This document shows positions 52,018-60,841 of a DNA stretch of 64,000 nt, one piece after another (within the stretch, counting starts at the first letter, position 1; each line of letters opens with the position of its first letter). The stretch comes from Caballeronia sp. Lep1P3. GTDB taxonomy: Bacteria > Pseudomonadota > Gammaproteobacteria > Burkholderiales > Burkholderiaceae. The notes beneath the pieces were generated by a model. The model had not been told where the DNA came from. It saw only the letters and a list, made by a program, of their open reading frames with translations, and made no database searches. The position numbers and the translations under genes are program-made. The stretch is from positions 2,790,001 through 2,854,000 of the forward strand of contig NZ_CP084265.1 of assembly GCF_022879595.1 (NCBI RefSeq). Reading direction: 5' to 3'.

Positions 52018-52944
52018 ATGGGCTGTTTTGATCCGAGTCGGGCCTTCGAAGCGGTGCGACGCTTCAACCGGTTTTACGCGCGCCACGCGGGCGCCTTCCA
52101 CGAACGACTTCACAAGAGTCACTTTTCGCTGACCGAAGTCCGCATTCTTCACGAGCTGGCGCATGAACGCGCGCTGACCGCTGCCGACTTGTCGCGAAAC
52201 CTGGGGCTCGATACCGGCTATCTCAGCCGGCTCATCACGAACTTCCAGAAGCTCGGGCTCATCGTGCGGCGCAAGAACGAATCGGACGGCCGCGCTCATT
52301 TGCTGACCGTGACGCAAGAGGCCCGCGCTCAGGTCGACGAACTCGATCTGCACGTCTCGTCTGAAACCGCCTCGCTGCTCAATCGTCTCGCGCCCGGCGA
52401 AATCGAGCAGTTGTCCCTGGCAATGGCCGATATCGAACGCCTGTTGTCGCCGCGTTTCCACGAAGTCGGCACGCGCCTGCGCAGCCCGCGGTGTGGCGAT
52501 TTCGGCTGGATCATCGAGCGTCACGCGCATCTCGACATCGGGGAAGGCGCGAGCCTGTCGAACGAGGCCTACGCGGCCACGGTCATCGCGCGCTTTCTCG
52601 GCGCCCTGCAGAGCAATACGCCGCGTATCGCGTGCTGGGTGGCGGAGCACGACGGCAATGCCCGCGTCGGCGCGGCGCTGCTCACGGCGGCATCGGAGAG
52701 TCAGGCGTGCATCGAACTGCTGTTCGTCGAGCCGGGCGCGCGCCGCCGCGGCCTCGGCGAGCGGCTCGTTGCGGCGTGCATGAACTTCGCGCAGGGCGCG
52801 GGATACGAAAGCGTCGTCTGCCGGCTCGACGAAGCGCGCGAAGACCTGTGCGGTCTCTTCATGCGTACGGGCTTCAAGGCGCAGCAGGCGAATGACGCGG
52901 GCGTCGTCTGGGAGCGCGAGCTGCGGCGCATCTACGCGGACTGA
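52018..52944 (+). CDS. MarR-GNAT fusion: HTH regulator / N-acetyltransferase
   Basis: A 308-residue two-domain protein. A MarR winged helix covers about 10-145 ('LTEVRILHELAHE', 'LSRNLGLDTGYLSRLI', wing 'RRKNESDGRAHLLT'). A GNAT acetyltransferase domain follows (about 160-305) with the acetyl-CoA motif 'VEPGARRRGLGERLVAA'. Such fusions are common in soil bacteria; ligand and acyl acceptor unknown. ATG 52018 with GAGAG upstream is chosen; TTG 52000 is possible. It is divergent from the nag promoter, so a role in nag control is conceivable but untested. Confidence 0.9.
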   Translation: MGCFDPSRAFEAVRRFNRFYARHAGAFHERLHKSHFSLTEVRILHELAHERALTAADLSRNLGLDTGYLSRLITNFQKLGLIVRRKNESDGRAHLLTVTQEARAQVDELDLHVSSETASLLNRLAPGEIEQLSLAMADIERLLSPRFHEVGTRLRSPRCGDFGWIIERHAHLDIGEGASLSNEAYAATVIARFLGALQSNTPRIACWVAEHDGNARVGAALLTAASESQACIELLFVEPGARRRGLGERLVAACMNFAQGAGYESVVCRLDEAREDLCGLFMRTGFKAQQANDAGVVWERELRRIYAD

Positions 52945-52951
52945 GACGGGC

Positions 52952-52980
52952 AAAAAAACGGCGTCCGCACGGGACGCCGT
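52952..52980 (-). terminator. terminator after metQ-like gene
   Basis: On the minus strand ACGGCGTCC (52980-52972), loop CGTGC, GGACGCCGT (52966-52958) then T7. Ends the metQ-like transcript; the same stem follows the MarR-GNAT gene. Confidence 0.9.
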
Positions 52981-53004
52981 ATTGCGATCAGTCGCTCTGG
53001 CCGC

Positions 53005-53817
53005 TTAGAACGAAGGGACCACCGATCCCTTGAACTGCGTCTTGATGAACTGGCGCACGTCTTCGGACTGATACGCCGCGACGAGTTTCTTCACCCACGG
53101 CTGGTCCTTGTCCTTCGCGCGCACGGCGATCAGGTTCGCATACGGGCTATGCACGTCTTCCAGCGCGATGGCGTCCTTCGTCGGCTGAAGGCCGGCCGCG
53201 AGCGCAAAGTTCGTGTTGATGGCGGCGGCATCGACGTCAGCGAGCGTGCGCGGAAGCTGCGCGGCGTCGAGTTCGACGAGCTTGATCTTCTTCGGATTCT
53301 CCGCCACGTCGAGCGCGGTCGCATTGTTGCCATTGGTGCCCGCGCCGGCCTTCAGCTTAATCACGCCTTGCGATTGCAACAGCAGCAGCGCGCGGTTTTC
53401 ATTCGACGGATCGTTCGGCACCGCGACCTTCGCGCCCTGCGGCAGGTCCTTGAGCGACTTCAGCTTCTTCGAGTACACGCCGAGCGGCGAAATGTACGTC
53501 AGGCCAGCGGTGAAGATCTTGTATCCGCGCTGCTTGACCTGGCTGTCGAGGTAAGGCTGATGCTGGAAGCTGTTCGCATCGAGGTCGCCGGCGTCGAGCG
53601 CGGCGTTCGGCTGCACGTAGTCGTTGAACTCGATCACCTTCACATTGAGGCCTTCACGCTTGGCCACCTTCTGCACGACTTCCCAGATTTGAGCGTCGGG
53701 GCCGCTGATCGTGCCGACCTTGATGACCTTGTCGTCGGCATGAGCCGAGAAGCTCGTGACGAACGCGGCCGACGCGACGACGGCGGCCAGGGCTTTAAGC
53801 AAGTTTCTGCGCTGCAT
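53005..53817 (-). CDS. metQ: MetQ/NlpA family substrate-binding protein
   Basis: A 270-residue periplasmic binding protein. It has a signal peptide (1-27, 'SFSAHADDKV') but no lipobox Cys, unlike most MetQ. Family motifs are 'VIKVGTISGPDAQIWEVV', 'LDANSFQHQPYLD' and 'VPNDPSNENRALLLLQ'. It binds methionine or a related amino acid for a MetNI ABC transporter; no metN or metI is adjacent, so the partner is elsewhere. AGGAAG precedes ATG 53817. No SAM riboswitch was recognised upstream. Confidence 0.9.
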   Translation of the reverse strand: MQRRNLLKALAAVVASAAFVTSFSAHADDKVIKVGTISGPDAQIWEVVQKVAKREGLNVKVIEFNDYVQPNAALDAGDLDANSFQHQPYLDSQVKQRGYKIFTAGLTYISPLGVYSKKLKSLKDLPQGAKVAVPNDPSNENRALLLLQSQGVIKLKAGAGTNGNNATALDVAENPKKIKLVELDAAQLPRTLADVDAAAINTNFALAAGLQPTKDAIALEDVHSPYANLIAVRAKDKDQPWVKKLVAAYQSEDVRQFIKTQFKGSVVPSF

Positions 53818-53999
53818 GGTCTTCCTGTTTCAAAAGCAATGACTGCGGGATAACTGATACGACTTCGGCCCGCGTGACAGACCGAGGGCGCGAATGTTCG
53901 CACGGAGCCGGTGCAGGTGGAAATACAGTTTGCTCATGTCAATATCCGCGCGTGGCGAGGCTAGAATGGCCGAACGAACCGACTCCGCGGACGGCACTC

Positions 54000-54296
54000 A
54001 TGTACGTGATCAATCTCCGTTACACCGGCGCGCTCGCCGAAATAGACGATGCGCTCGACGCGCACCGCGCCTTCCTCGAACGCTATTTCGCGGCGGGCGT
54101 CTTCGTGATGGCCGGGCCGAAGGTGCCGCGCGACGGCGGCATCATCATCGCGTCGGGCATCGATCGCGCGCGGCTCGACGAGATCATCGCCGAGGACCCG
54201 TTTGCCCGTCAGCAGTTGGCGCACTACGACATCACAGAGTTCAAGGCCACGCGTCTCGCGCCAGGAATGACTCTGCCCGTGCCAGCGGAGTTCTGA
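54000..54296 (+). CDS. YciI family protein
   Basis: A 98-residue ferredoxin-fold protein. 'MYVINLRYTGALAEID' starts the first strand, and 'HRAFLERYFAAGVFVMAGP' holds the conserved His/Asp-containing region of YciI proteins. The family includes dehydrochlorinase-like enzymes but is mostly uncharacterised. ATG 54000 is chosen as it starts the family domain. It converges with the Sco gene. Confidence 0.85.
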   Translation: MYVINLRYTGALAEIDDALDAHRAFLERYFAAGVFVMAGPKVPRDGGIIIASGIDRARLDEIIAEDPFARQQLAHYDITEFKATRLAPGMTLPVPAEF

Positions 54297-54321
54297 GCGG
54301 GCAGTCGGTGCCGCCCGCGAA

Positions 54322-54912
54322 TCAGTCGATGAGCAGCTTGAGATCGTGGACCCACGGGTCGACGCCTTGTCCGTCGCGCGCGAAAAGGCGCAGCTTGCCG
54401 TCCTTGTCGAAGACGTAGCTGGCGGCGGTGTGATCCATCGTGTAGTCGCCGGGCGTCTTGCCCGCCGCCTTCGCGTAGTACACGCGAAAGTCCTTTGCGA
54501 CCTTCTGAAGCTCGGCGTCGTTGGCCGGGCGCAGCCCGATGTATGTCGGGTTGAACGCCGACACGTACTGGCCGAGCAGTTGCGGCGTATCGCGCGCCGG
54601 ATCGACCGTGACCATCAGCACTTGCACGTCCTTCGACTTGTCGCCCAATTGCTGCATCGCCTGCGAGAGTTCGGCGAGCGTCGTCGGGCAGACATCCGGA
54701 CAGTGCGTATAGCCGAAAAACAGCACGACGGCCTTGCCCTTGAAGTCGGCGAGCGTGCGCGTTTTGCCGGACGTATCGGGCAGGGAGAAATCGCTGCCGA
54801 ACTGCTTGTTGCCGGTGATGTCGAGATTCTTGAAATCCGGGGCTTTCTCGCACGCGGACAACAGCGCCGCGCAGACGAGAAGCGCGAACCACCGGCGAAG
54901 AGTGCCCGTCAT
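54322..54912 (-). CDS. SCO1/SenC copper chaperone for cytochrome oxidase
   Basis: A 196-residue lipoprotein with thioredoxin fold that delivers Cu to the CuA site. Lipobox 'LLSAC' ends at about residue 21. Copper ligands are in 'CPDVC' (about 72-76) and the late His in '[14 protein letters not shown]'. The ATG at 54912 overlaps the cyoE-type stop by four bases, fixing the operon. Last gene of the minus-strand heme/copper assembly part. Confidence 0.94.
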   Translation of the reverse strand: MTGTLRRWFALLVCAALLSACEKAPDFKNLDITGNKQFGSDFSLPDTSGKTRTLADFKGKAVVLFFGYTHCPDVCPTTLAELSQAMQQLGDKSKDVQVLMVTVDPARDTPQLLGQYVSAFNPTYIGLRPANDAELQKVAKDFRVYYAKAAGKTPGDYTMDHTAASYVFDKDGKLRLFARDGQGVDPWVHDLKLLID

Positions 54913-55814
54913 GCGCCGATCACCGTGCGAACGTAGTGATCGACGAGCAGCGCGCCGAAGAGCAGCGACAGATACACGATCGAATAACGGAACGCCCGGC
55001 GCGCGAGGGCATCCGAGTAATTGCGGTACAGCTTCCATGCGTAGCCGAGAAACACCGCGCCGAGCGCAACGGCGCATGCGAGATACACGACGCCGCTCAT
55101 GCCCGAGACGAACGGCATCAACGTGACGGCGAACAGCACGATGGTGTAGAGGAAGATGTTGAGCAGCGTGTACTTCTCGCCGTGCGTGATCGGCAGCATC
55201 GGCAGGCCCGCGTTTTCGTAGTCCTTGCGGCGATACAGTGCGAGCGCCCAGAAATGCGGCGGCGTCCACACGAAGATGATGAGCACGAGAATCCACGCGT
55301 CGCCGGGAACCGCGCCCGTGACCGCCGCCCATCCGAGCGCGGGCGGCATGGCGCCCGACGCGCCGCCGATCACGATGTTCTGCGGCGTGTACGGCTTGAG
55401 CAGCAGCGTATAGATGACCGCGTAACCGACGAACGTCGCGATGGTGAGCCACATCGTCAGCGGATTGGTGAACGTGTAGAGCGTCCACATGCCGATGCCG
55501 CCCAGCACGGCCGAGAACGTCAGAATTTGCGCGCTGGTGATTTGCCCGCGCGCGGACGGACGCCACGCGGTGCGGCGCATCTTGGCATCGACCTTTTGCT
55601 CGACGAGGCAGTTGATCGCGAACGCGGCGCCCGCGAGCAGCCAGATGCCGATGCCGCCGCCGAGCAGTTTCGTCCACGGCACCATGCCGGGCGTGGACAG
55701 GAACATGCCGATGACGGCGCAGAAAACGGCGAGCTGGGTGACGCGCGGCTTGGTCAGCGCAACATACTGCGAGACGCGGCTGCCGAGGGGGGAATTGAGT
55801 GTCGTGCTATCCAT
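54909..55814 (-). CDS. ctaB: protoheme IX farnesyltransferase (heme O synthase)
   Basis: A 301-residue polytopic membrane enzyme (UbiA family) that makes heme O from protoheme. The prenyl-diphosphate site is '[17 protein letters not shown]', a divergent N/DxxxD motif; the second is '[17 protein letters not shown]'. About seven to nine membrane segments. The ATG at 55814 is chosen over a TTG at 55826. It overlaps the sco gene and follows ctaA. Confidence 0.96.
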   Translation of the reverse strand: MDSTTLNSPLGSRVSQYVALTKPRVTQLAVFCAVIGMFLSTPGMVPWTKLLGGGIGIWLLAGAAFAINCLVEQKVDAKMRRTAWRPSARGQITSAQILTFSAVLGGIGMWTLYTFTNPLTMWLTIATFVGYAVIYTLLLKPYTPQNIVIGGASGAMPPALGWAAVTGAVPGDAWILVLIIFVWTPPHFWALALYRRKDYENAGLPMLPITHGEKYTLLNIFLYTIVLFAVTLMPFVSGMSGVVYLACAVALGAVFLGYAWKLYRNYSDALARRAFRYSIVYLSLLFGALLVDHYVRTVIGA

Positions 55815-55826
55815 GGGAATGGGCAA

Positions 55827-56945
55827 TCACGCTGAAACGACGTCGCGTGCAGGGAGCACGGCGCGGCCGGGACGGCTGGAGGAGATTCGAAAGTTTAGCA
55901 TGACGAGCAGAAGCAAAAGGATGGCCGCCCCGCCGTTGTGCGCGACGGCAATCGGCAGCGGCCATTGCAGGACGATGTTCGAAAGCCCCGTAAGAAACTG
56001 GATCACGATGACCGCGAGCACGCCGTTCGCCGGCTTGCGCAGCGACTCGAAGCGGCGAAGTTTCGCCGCGAGCCACAGCAGATACAGCACGACGACGACC
56101 GCGAACGTGCGATGCGTCCAGTGGATCGCAACGAGCGCGTCCTGCGAGATCACGTCGCCCTCGCCGGTCATGCCGAGCGCGCGCCAAAGGTGAAAGCCGT
56201 GTTCGAAGTTCATCGGCGGAATCCATTGACCGTTGCAAAGCGGGAAGTCCGTGCAGGCGAGTACAGCATAGTTCGTGCTCACCCAGCCGCCGAGCGCGAT
56301 CTGCACGACGAGCAGCGCCAGCCCGAAGAGCGCGGCGGGCATCCAGCGCGCCGCAGCGGAATCGAGCGAGGGAATCGGCGTCTGACGCGCCGCGAGCCAG
56401 CCGAGCGCCGCCAGCAGCGCGAGGCCGAGCAACAGATGCGTCGTCACGATCACCGGCTGTAGCTTCAGCGTGACGGTCCACGCGCCGAACGCGCCTTGCA
56501 GGCAGATGAGCAGCAGGATGCCCGTCGGCCACCACGGCGATACGTGCAGCGCGCGACGCCTGATACGCGCGGTCCACGCGATCGCGACCTGCGCAATGAT
56601 CAGCACGCCGATCGCCATGGCGAAATAGCGGTGCAGCATCTCGATCCACGCCTTGACCATGCTGACGGGGCCGGTCGGCATCGCCTGATACGCGGCGGAA
56701 ATCTGCGCATGCGCGATGAACGGCGACGACGTGCCGTAGCAGCCGGGCCAGTCGGGGCAACCGAGGCCGGAATCGGTCAGGCGCGTGAAGCCGCCGAACA
56801 TGATGAGATCGAGCGTCAGGAAGGTCGTGAGCCAGACGAGCTTTCTGAACTTGTTGTCGTCGGCCTTCACCCAGACGAACGAAAGCGGCAACAGCGCAAT
56901 GCACACGCCGATCAGGCCGAGCTGCAAAAGATACATACCAGACAT
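55827..56945 (-). CDS. ctaA: heme A synthase (CtaA/Cox15)
   Basis: A 372-residue eight-segment membrane protein that oxidises heme O to heme A. Conserved heme-ligand His residues are in 'EMLHRYFAM', 'TTHLLLGLAL', 'AIHWTHRTFAV' and 'AVAHNGGAA'. 'RLTDSGLGCPDWPGCYG' is a Cox15 marker with paired Cys. A second Cys pair is near 'ACTDFPLCNG'. Followed directly by ctaB on the same strand. Confidence 0.96.
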   Translation of the reverse strand: MSGMYLLQLGLIGVCIALLPLSFVWVKADDNKFRKLVWLTTFLTLDLIMFGGFTRLTDSGLGCPDWPGCYGTSSPFIAHAQISAAYQAMPTGPVSMVKAWIEMLHRYFAMAIGVLIIAQVAIAWTARIRRRALHVSPWWPTGILLLICLQGAFGAWTVTLKLQPVIVTTHLLLGLALLAALGWLAARQTPIPSLDSAAARWMPAALFGLALLVVQIALGGWVSTNYAVLACTDFPLCNGQWIPPMNFEHGFHLWRALGMTGEGDVISQDALVAIHWTHRTFAVVVVLYLLWLAAKLRRFESLRKPANGVLAVIVIQFLTGLSNIVLQWPLPIAVAHNGGAAILLLLLVMLNFRISSSRPGRAVLPARDVVSA

Positions 56946-56967
56946 ACTTTTACCTTCGATTTGGCCT

Positions 56968-57621
56968 TCAGCCGATGCGCGACCACTTCAGCAGCTTCGC
57001 CAGGTCCGCGTTGATCTTCTTCGGATCGGGATTCTTGGGAAAACGCATCATCAGATTGCCGTTCGGATCGACGAGGAAGATGTGATCCGTGATCTTGGTG
57101 CCGTTCGCGACGGGCAGCCACTCCGCGACGGCGCGCGGATCGGCCATCAACATGCGCGTGTCCGGCTGCGGATATGCGGTCTTGATGACGTCCGTCACCG
57201 GCTTGGCATCGGTGCGCAGCCAGACGTTCACGACGCGGTCGCGTTCCGCCGATTGCAGCACACGCACTTGCCGCATGTAGTAGAGGCGCGTCACGCATTG
57301 CTCGTCGCAATCTCCGCTATTCACGGTGATCATCAGCCACTTTCCTTCGAGCGATTTCAGCGGCATCGCGCGCCCGTTTTCGTCGGTCACGACGAGTTGC
57401 GCCGGAATCGGGCGCTGCGGCTCGATCAGCGTGCCGTAGCTCGTCGTGCCGCCGGCCGGCTTGAACACGTAGTACATCAGATACGAGGCGATCACCGGCG
57501 CCGCGCACACGAGCGCGAGCAGCACCAGCATCCAGCGGCCGCTGATCCACGAGCCTTTCGAAGGCGTGCGTTGGCGCGTGGGCGTCTTGTCGGCGGCGGT
57601 CGTGGGGCGTTGAGGTTGCAT
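56968..57621 (-). CDS. Sco-like thioredoxin-fold membrane protein
   Basis: A 217-residue protein anchored by one N-terminal membrane segment (about 30-52). The periplasmic part has a Cys-x3-Cys in 'SGDCDEQCVTRLYYMRQV', aligning with Sco CPxxC, and a His in 'TDHIFLVDPNGNLMMRFP', matching Sco's distal His. It is much diverged from the Sco protein at 54322 but keeps the three copper-ligand types. I infer a second copper or thiol chaperone for the oxidase. It lies between surf1 and ctaA on the same strand. The ATG at 57621 is chosen. Confidence 0.82.
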   Translation of the reverse strand: MQPQRPTTAADKTPTRQRTPSKGSWISGRWMLVLLALVCAAPVIASYLMYYVFKPAGGTTSYGTLIEPQRPIPAQLVVTDENGRAMPLKSLEGKWLMITVNSGDCDEQCVTRLYYMRQVRVLQSAERDRVVNVWLRTDAKPVTDVIKTAYPQPDTRMLMADPRAVAEWLPVANGTKITDHIFLVDPNGNLMMRFPKNPDPKKINADLAKLLKWSRIG

Positions 57622-57665
57622 CAGAGTTTCTTTCGGGGTTGGGTCATGCGCGAGCCGTGCTCGGT

Positions 57666-58406
57666 TCACGCGTGATCGGCGGCTTCGTCGTCGGCGCCGG
57701 ACGCGTCGGGCTTCTTCGCGGCGCGGCGTGCAGCATAAAGGCCGAAGCCGATGGCGGCGGCGGCCATGCCCCACCACTGCAGCATGTAGCCGTAATTGCG
57801 TTCGACGCCCTGAGTCGGCGCGGGCCAGTCGCGCACGAGCCGATCATGCGTGGCGCTCGTCTGCTGAATCACGAACGGCTGGAACGCGAGGCCGGTTTCG
57901 GCGGCATAGGCGGGAATGCTCAGGTTCTGCCGGATCTGCTGGTGCGCCGCCGATCCACCCTTGCCGAGCTCGAACGCCTGCGACGGATTCGCGCGGGCGA
58001 CGCCCTCGATGTCGACGACGCCCTTCGGCGTCTCGTAGGGCTCGATGCCGGTGCGGTCCGCCAGATTGCGCGGCAGCCATCCGCGGTTGACGAGCACGTA
58101 GCCGCCGCCTTCGAGTTTAAGCGGCATCACGACGTAGAAACCAGGTTGGTCGTTATACGGACGATTATCGAGGTAGACGACGCGCTCCGGCATGAACTCG
58201 CCGCGCGCCATCACGCGATGAAATTCGACGGATTTCAGCGGCATCGGATCGACGCCGACACGCTGCGCCGGCGCGCTCTCCATTGCGACGATGCGCGCGT
58301 TGATCGCTTCTTTCTGATGCGCGCGGTCGCGCTGCCAGAAGCCGAGACGCACCGTCACCGCGACGACGACGAGAATCAGAACCGTGGGCCAGAAACGTAT
58401 CTTCAT
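57666..58406 (-). CDS. SURF1 family oxidase assembly protein
   Basis: A 246-residue membrane protein with one N-terminal and one C-terminal hydrophobic segment, as usual for Surf1. 'LGFWQRDRAHQKEA' and 'VLVNRGWLPRNL' are family motifs, and 'RNYGYMLQWWGMAA' marks the last segment. Surf1 helps insert heme a3 into subunit I. It starts the heme/copper assembly operon and is divergent from the DUF2909 gene. Confidence 0.95.
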   Translation of the reverse strand: MKIRFWPTVLILVVVAVTVRLGFWQRDRAHQKEAINARIVAMESAPAQRVGVDPMPLKSVEFHRVMARGEFMPERVVYLDNRPYNDQPGFYVVMPLKLEGGGYVLVNRGWLPRNLADRTGIEPYETPKGVVDIEGVARANPSQAFELGKGGSAAHQQIRQNLSIPAYAAETGLAFQPFVIQQTSATHDRLVRDWPAPTQGVERNYGYMLQWWGMAAAAIGFGLYAARRAAKKPDASGADDEAADHA

Positions 58407-58537
58407 GCCCGCTTCTGCCGCAAGAAAGAACCCGGCGCCGCGCGCCGCGACGCGTCGAGTGAGATAATGAGACGACTCTTTTCCATACTGCTCAATGCGT
58501 TATCCGGGCAACTCGAGCGCCATTGCCGGCTGGTTTC

Positions 58538-58747
58538 ATGCACATTATCGTCGCCATCGCTTTCATCCTCATTCTCGGCAGCCTGGGTTCGGCGCTGTAT
58601 TTCATGATGACCGACCGCGGCAAAACGAAGCGCATGGTCTGGTCGCTGGCGATGCGCGTCGGGCTGTCGATTTCGCTCTTTTTGTTCATCCTGTTCGCGC
58701 ACTGGATGGGCTGGATCCAGTCGACCGGCATTCCGCTCGGACGATAA
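58538..58747 (+). CDS. DUF2909 twin-transmembrane protein
   Basis: A 69-residue protein with two hydrophobic helices (about 1-25 and 40-62), 'MHIIVAIAFILILGSLGSAL' and 'LSISLFLFILFAHWMGW'. DUF2909 proteins occur with aa3 oxidase genes; function unknown, possibly assembly. It is the only rightward gene inside the oxidase cluster, between surf1 and ctaE. ATG 58538 is chosen. Confidence 0.85.
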   Translation: MHIIVAIAFILILGSLGSALYFMMTDRGKTKRMVWSLAMRVGLSISLFLFILFAHWMGWIQSTGIPLGR

Positions 58748-58838
58748 CCCGCTCGCGCCGCGTTCAGACGAGACCGATTGTCGCGGCGCCGCGCCTCTCC
58801 CGCGCCTCTCCCGTGCATCTCGCACGCCCGAAAGCAAA

Positions 58839-58866
58839 ACGCCGCCCTCGAACGTCGGGGCGGCGT
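58839..58866 (-). terminator. terminator after ctaE
   Basis: On the minus strand ACGCCGCCC and GGGCGGCGT, 9-bp perfect stem, 10-nt loop, followed by TTTTGCTTTC. Ends the ctaC-to-ctaE transcript. Confidence 0.8.
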
Positions 58867-58920
58867 GCTTGGACTCTCGCTCTCGGTCGGCTGCGGGCAA
58901 AAGCGCCCGCTGACATCCGC

Positions 58921-59778
58921 TTACAGCCAGTAGACGACGACGTAAAGCCCGAGCCACACGACGTCGACGAAGTGCCAGTACCACGCGGCGCCTTCGAACG
59001 CGAAGTGATGTTCCGGCGTGAAATGCCCGCGAATCAGCCGCACCATCACCACGGCCAGCATCGTGCCGCCGAGGAAGACGTGAAAGCCGTGAAAGCCCGT
59101 CAGCAGGAAGAACGTCGAGCCGTACACGCCCGATGCAAGCGTAAGGTTCAGTTCGTTGTACGCGTGGAAATATTCGTAGCCCTGGCAGAACAGGAAGGTC
59201 ACGCCGAGCAGCACCGTTGCCGCGAGCCAGCCGATCGCCTTCCTGCGATGATCCTCACGCAGCGCGTGGTGCGCCACCGTCAACGTTGCGCCGGAGCTCA
59301 AGAGCAGCGCCGTGTTGATGGTCGGCAGGGGCCACGGCACCATCGCGCGGAAGTGCGGGACCAGCGCGGCCGGGCCGTTGTTCGGCCACACGGCGGAGAA
59401 GTCCGGCCAGATCAGCTTGTAATCGAGGCTGCCGAGTTCGTGCAGCGCGATGGCGCGCGCGTAGAAGAGCGCACCGAAGAACGCACCGAAGAACATCACT
59501 TCGGAGAAGATGAACCAGCTCATGCTCCAGCGGTACGACACATCCACGCGCTTGCCGTACATGCCGCCTTCCGATTCGGAGATGGCGTCGCCAAACCAGT
59601 GCCACAGCACGAACAGCAGGAAAAGCAGGCCGATCAGCGTCGTGAACGGCGCGAACGAATGGCCGTTCACCCACGCCGCCAGCGACGACAGCATCACCAG
59701 CAAGCCGCACGCAGCCATGATCGGATGCCGTGACGGATGCGGCACGAAATAGTACGGGCTCTCGTTTTGACCGCTCAT
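58921..59778 (-). CDS. ctaE: cytochrome c oxidase subunit III
   Basis: A 285-residue seven-helix membrane protein of the aa3 oxidase. 'SYRWSMSWFIFSEVMFFGAFF' is a family region, seen in parts near 82-102; 'GFHGFHVFLGGTML' and 'HFAFEGAAWYWHFVDVVWL' are C-terminal signatures. It stabilises subunit I and supports proton uptake. It follows the DUF2970 gene by about 75 bp and is last in this transcript. Confidence 0.97.
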   Translation of the reverse strand: MSGQNESPYYFVPHPSRHPIMAACGLLVMLSSLAAWVNGHSFAPFTTLIGLLFLLFVLWHWFGDAISESEGGMYGKRVDVSYRWSMSWFIFSEVMFFGAFFGALFYARAIALHELGSLDYKLIWPDFSAVWPNNGPAALVPHFRAMVPWPLPTINTALLLSSGATLTVAHHALREDHRRKAIGWLAATVLLGVTFLFCQGYEYFHAYNELNLTLASGVYGSTFFLLTGFHGFHVFLGGTMLAVVMVRLIRGHFTPEHHFAFEGAAWYWHFVDVVWLGLYVVVYWL

Positions 59779-59853
59779 TGTTGATTCTCCACTTCGATCC
59801 AGTTGCTTGAATTGTTGTCTCAGCGCCGCTCGTCTTCCGGCCGCGCTTTCCGT

Positions 59854-60057
59854 CTATCGCACCACCGCCCGCACGATCACCAGCAGCAGCCCGATGAAGA
59901 GCGCAGCACCAATCACGCCCGCCGCGATGAGATGCAGCGGGTTGAGCTGCGCCGCATCGCTTTCGAGGTCCGCGCGGCGCCGTACGCCGAAGAAGGACCA
60001 GAACACCGCCTTCAACAGCTTCAGGAAACCGCCCTTGCGCGGCGTCTCGGGGTTCAT
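59854..60057 (-). CDS. DUF2970 small membrane protein
   Basis: A 67-residue protein with basic N-terminus ('MNPETPRKGGFLKLLKAVFW') and a C-terminal membrane segment ('AGVIGAALFIGLLLVIVRA'). DUF2970 genes sit beside cox11 and coxC in betaproteobacteria. Function unknown. The ATG at 60057 lies five bases after the cox11 stop. Confidence 0.88.
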   Translation of the reverse strand: MNPETPRKGGFLKLLKAVFWSFFGVRRRADLESDAAQLNPLHLIAAGVIGAALFIGLLLVIVRAVVR

Positions 60058-60062
60058 GGCGC

Positions 60063-60635
60063 TCACGTTCCGTTGCCAGCCGACTTCGGCGCGTCGAGTT
60101 CGAAGAACGTGTACGACAGCGTGATCGTCTTTACGTCCTTCGGCAGCTTCGGATCGACGACGAACACCACCGGCATGCGCTTCGTCTCGTTCGGCGCGAG
60201 CGTCTGCTGGGTGAAACAGAAGCATTCGATCTTCTTGAAAAACTCCGTGGCCTGCTTCGGCGCATAGCTCGGAATAGCCTGCGCCTTCACCGTGCGGCTC
60301 TGCTGGTTCGTCACCTGATACATCACCGTCATGACTTCGCCCGGATGGATGTCCAGATTCGACTGCTCCGGCTTGAACTGCAGCGGGCCGCGCGCGTTCG
60401 CATCGAATTCGATGGAAACGGTCCGGCTCGCATCGACCTGCGTGTTCTTCGCCTCGAGCGCGCCGACGTCGCGCTGCACGAGATTGTTGACGCCCGTGAT
60501 CTGGCAGATCGCGCGATACATCGGCACGAGCGCGAAGCCGAAGCCGAACATCATCGCCGCGACGACGAATAGCTTCACCAGCATCGACCGGTTGAAGCTC
60601 CGGTCGATATGCGTTTGTTCCTGCTGAGTCGACAC
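60063..60635 (-). CDS. ctaG: cytochrome c oxidase assembly protein CtaG/Cox11
   Basis: A 190-residue copper chaperone for the CuB site. One N-terminal membrane segment (about 19-40, 'VAAMMFGFGFALVPMYRAIC') is followed by an Ig-like periplasmic domain with copper motif 'ECFCFTQQ' (about 137-144). Immediately before it is a 46-residue gene with one base gap. Typical size and order for beta-proteobacteria. Confidence 0.97.
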   Translation of the reverse strand: MSTQQEQTHIDRSFNRSMLVKLFVVAAMMFGFGFALVPMYRAICQITGVNNLVQRDVGALEAKNTQVDASRTVSIEFDANARGPLQFKPEQSNLDIHPGEVMTVMYQVTNQQSRTVKAQAIPSYAPKQATEFFKKIECFCFTQQTLAPNETKRMPVVFVVDPKLPKDVKTITLSYTFFELDAPKSAGNGT

Positions 60636-60636
60636 A

Positions 60637-60777
60637 TTAGCCTCGCGACAACAGGTATTGCCTGACGACGATACCCAGAAAAAAGACGGCGGCGATCAGC
60701 ATCATGATGAGACCGAGCCGCTTGTTGCCCGCGCGGATTTCCTCGCGGGAGCGTCTTTTCTGTGGATTCGGGTTCAT
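60637..60777 (-). CDS. cytochrome oxidase small assembly protein
   Basis: A 46-residue single-helix protein: basic N-terminus 'MNPNPQKRRSREEIRAGNKR' then 'LGLIMMLIAAVFFLGIVVRQ'. Located between ctaD and ctaG, it matches the small proteins annotated as oxidase assembly factors in Burkholderiales. Role unknown. The ATG at 60777 is chosen. Confidence 0.85.
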   Translation of the reverse strand: MNPNPQKRRSREEIRAGNKRLGLIMMLIAAVFFLGIVVRQYLLSRG

Positions 60778-60841
60778 GCTTTCCTGCTTGTGAATCCGTG
60801 GAGCTTCTGCGAACAGAAGCCCCACGGAGGAATCGAACCGC

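Noticed and set aside
53818..53999. SAM riboswitch upstream of the metQ-like gene
   Set aside because: None of the SAM-I or SAM-II conserved core pieces was found by eye.
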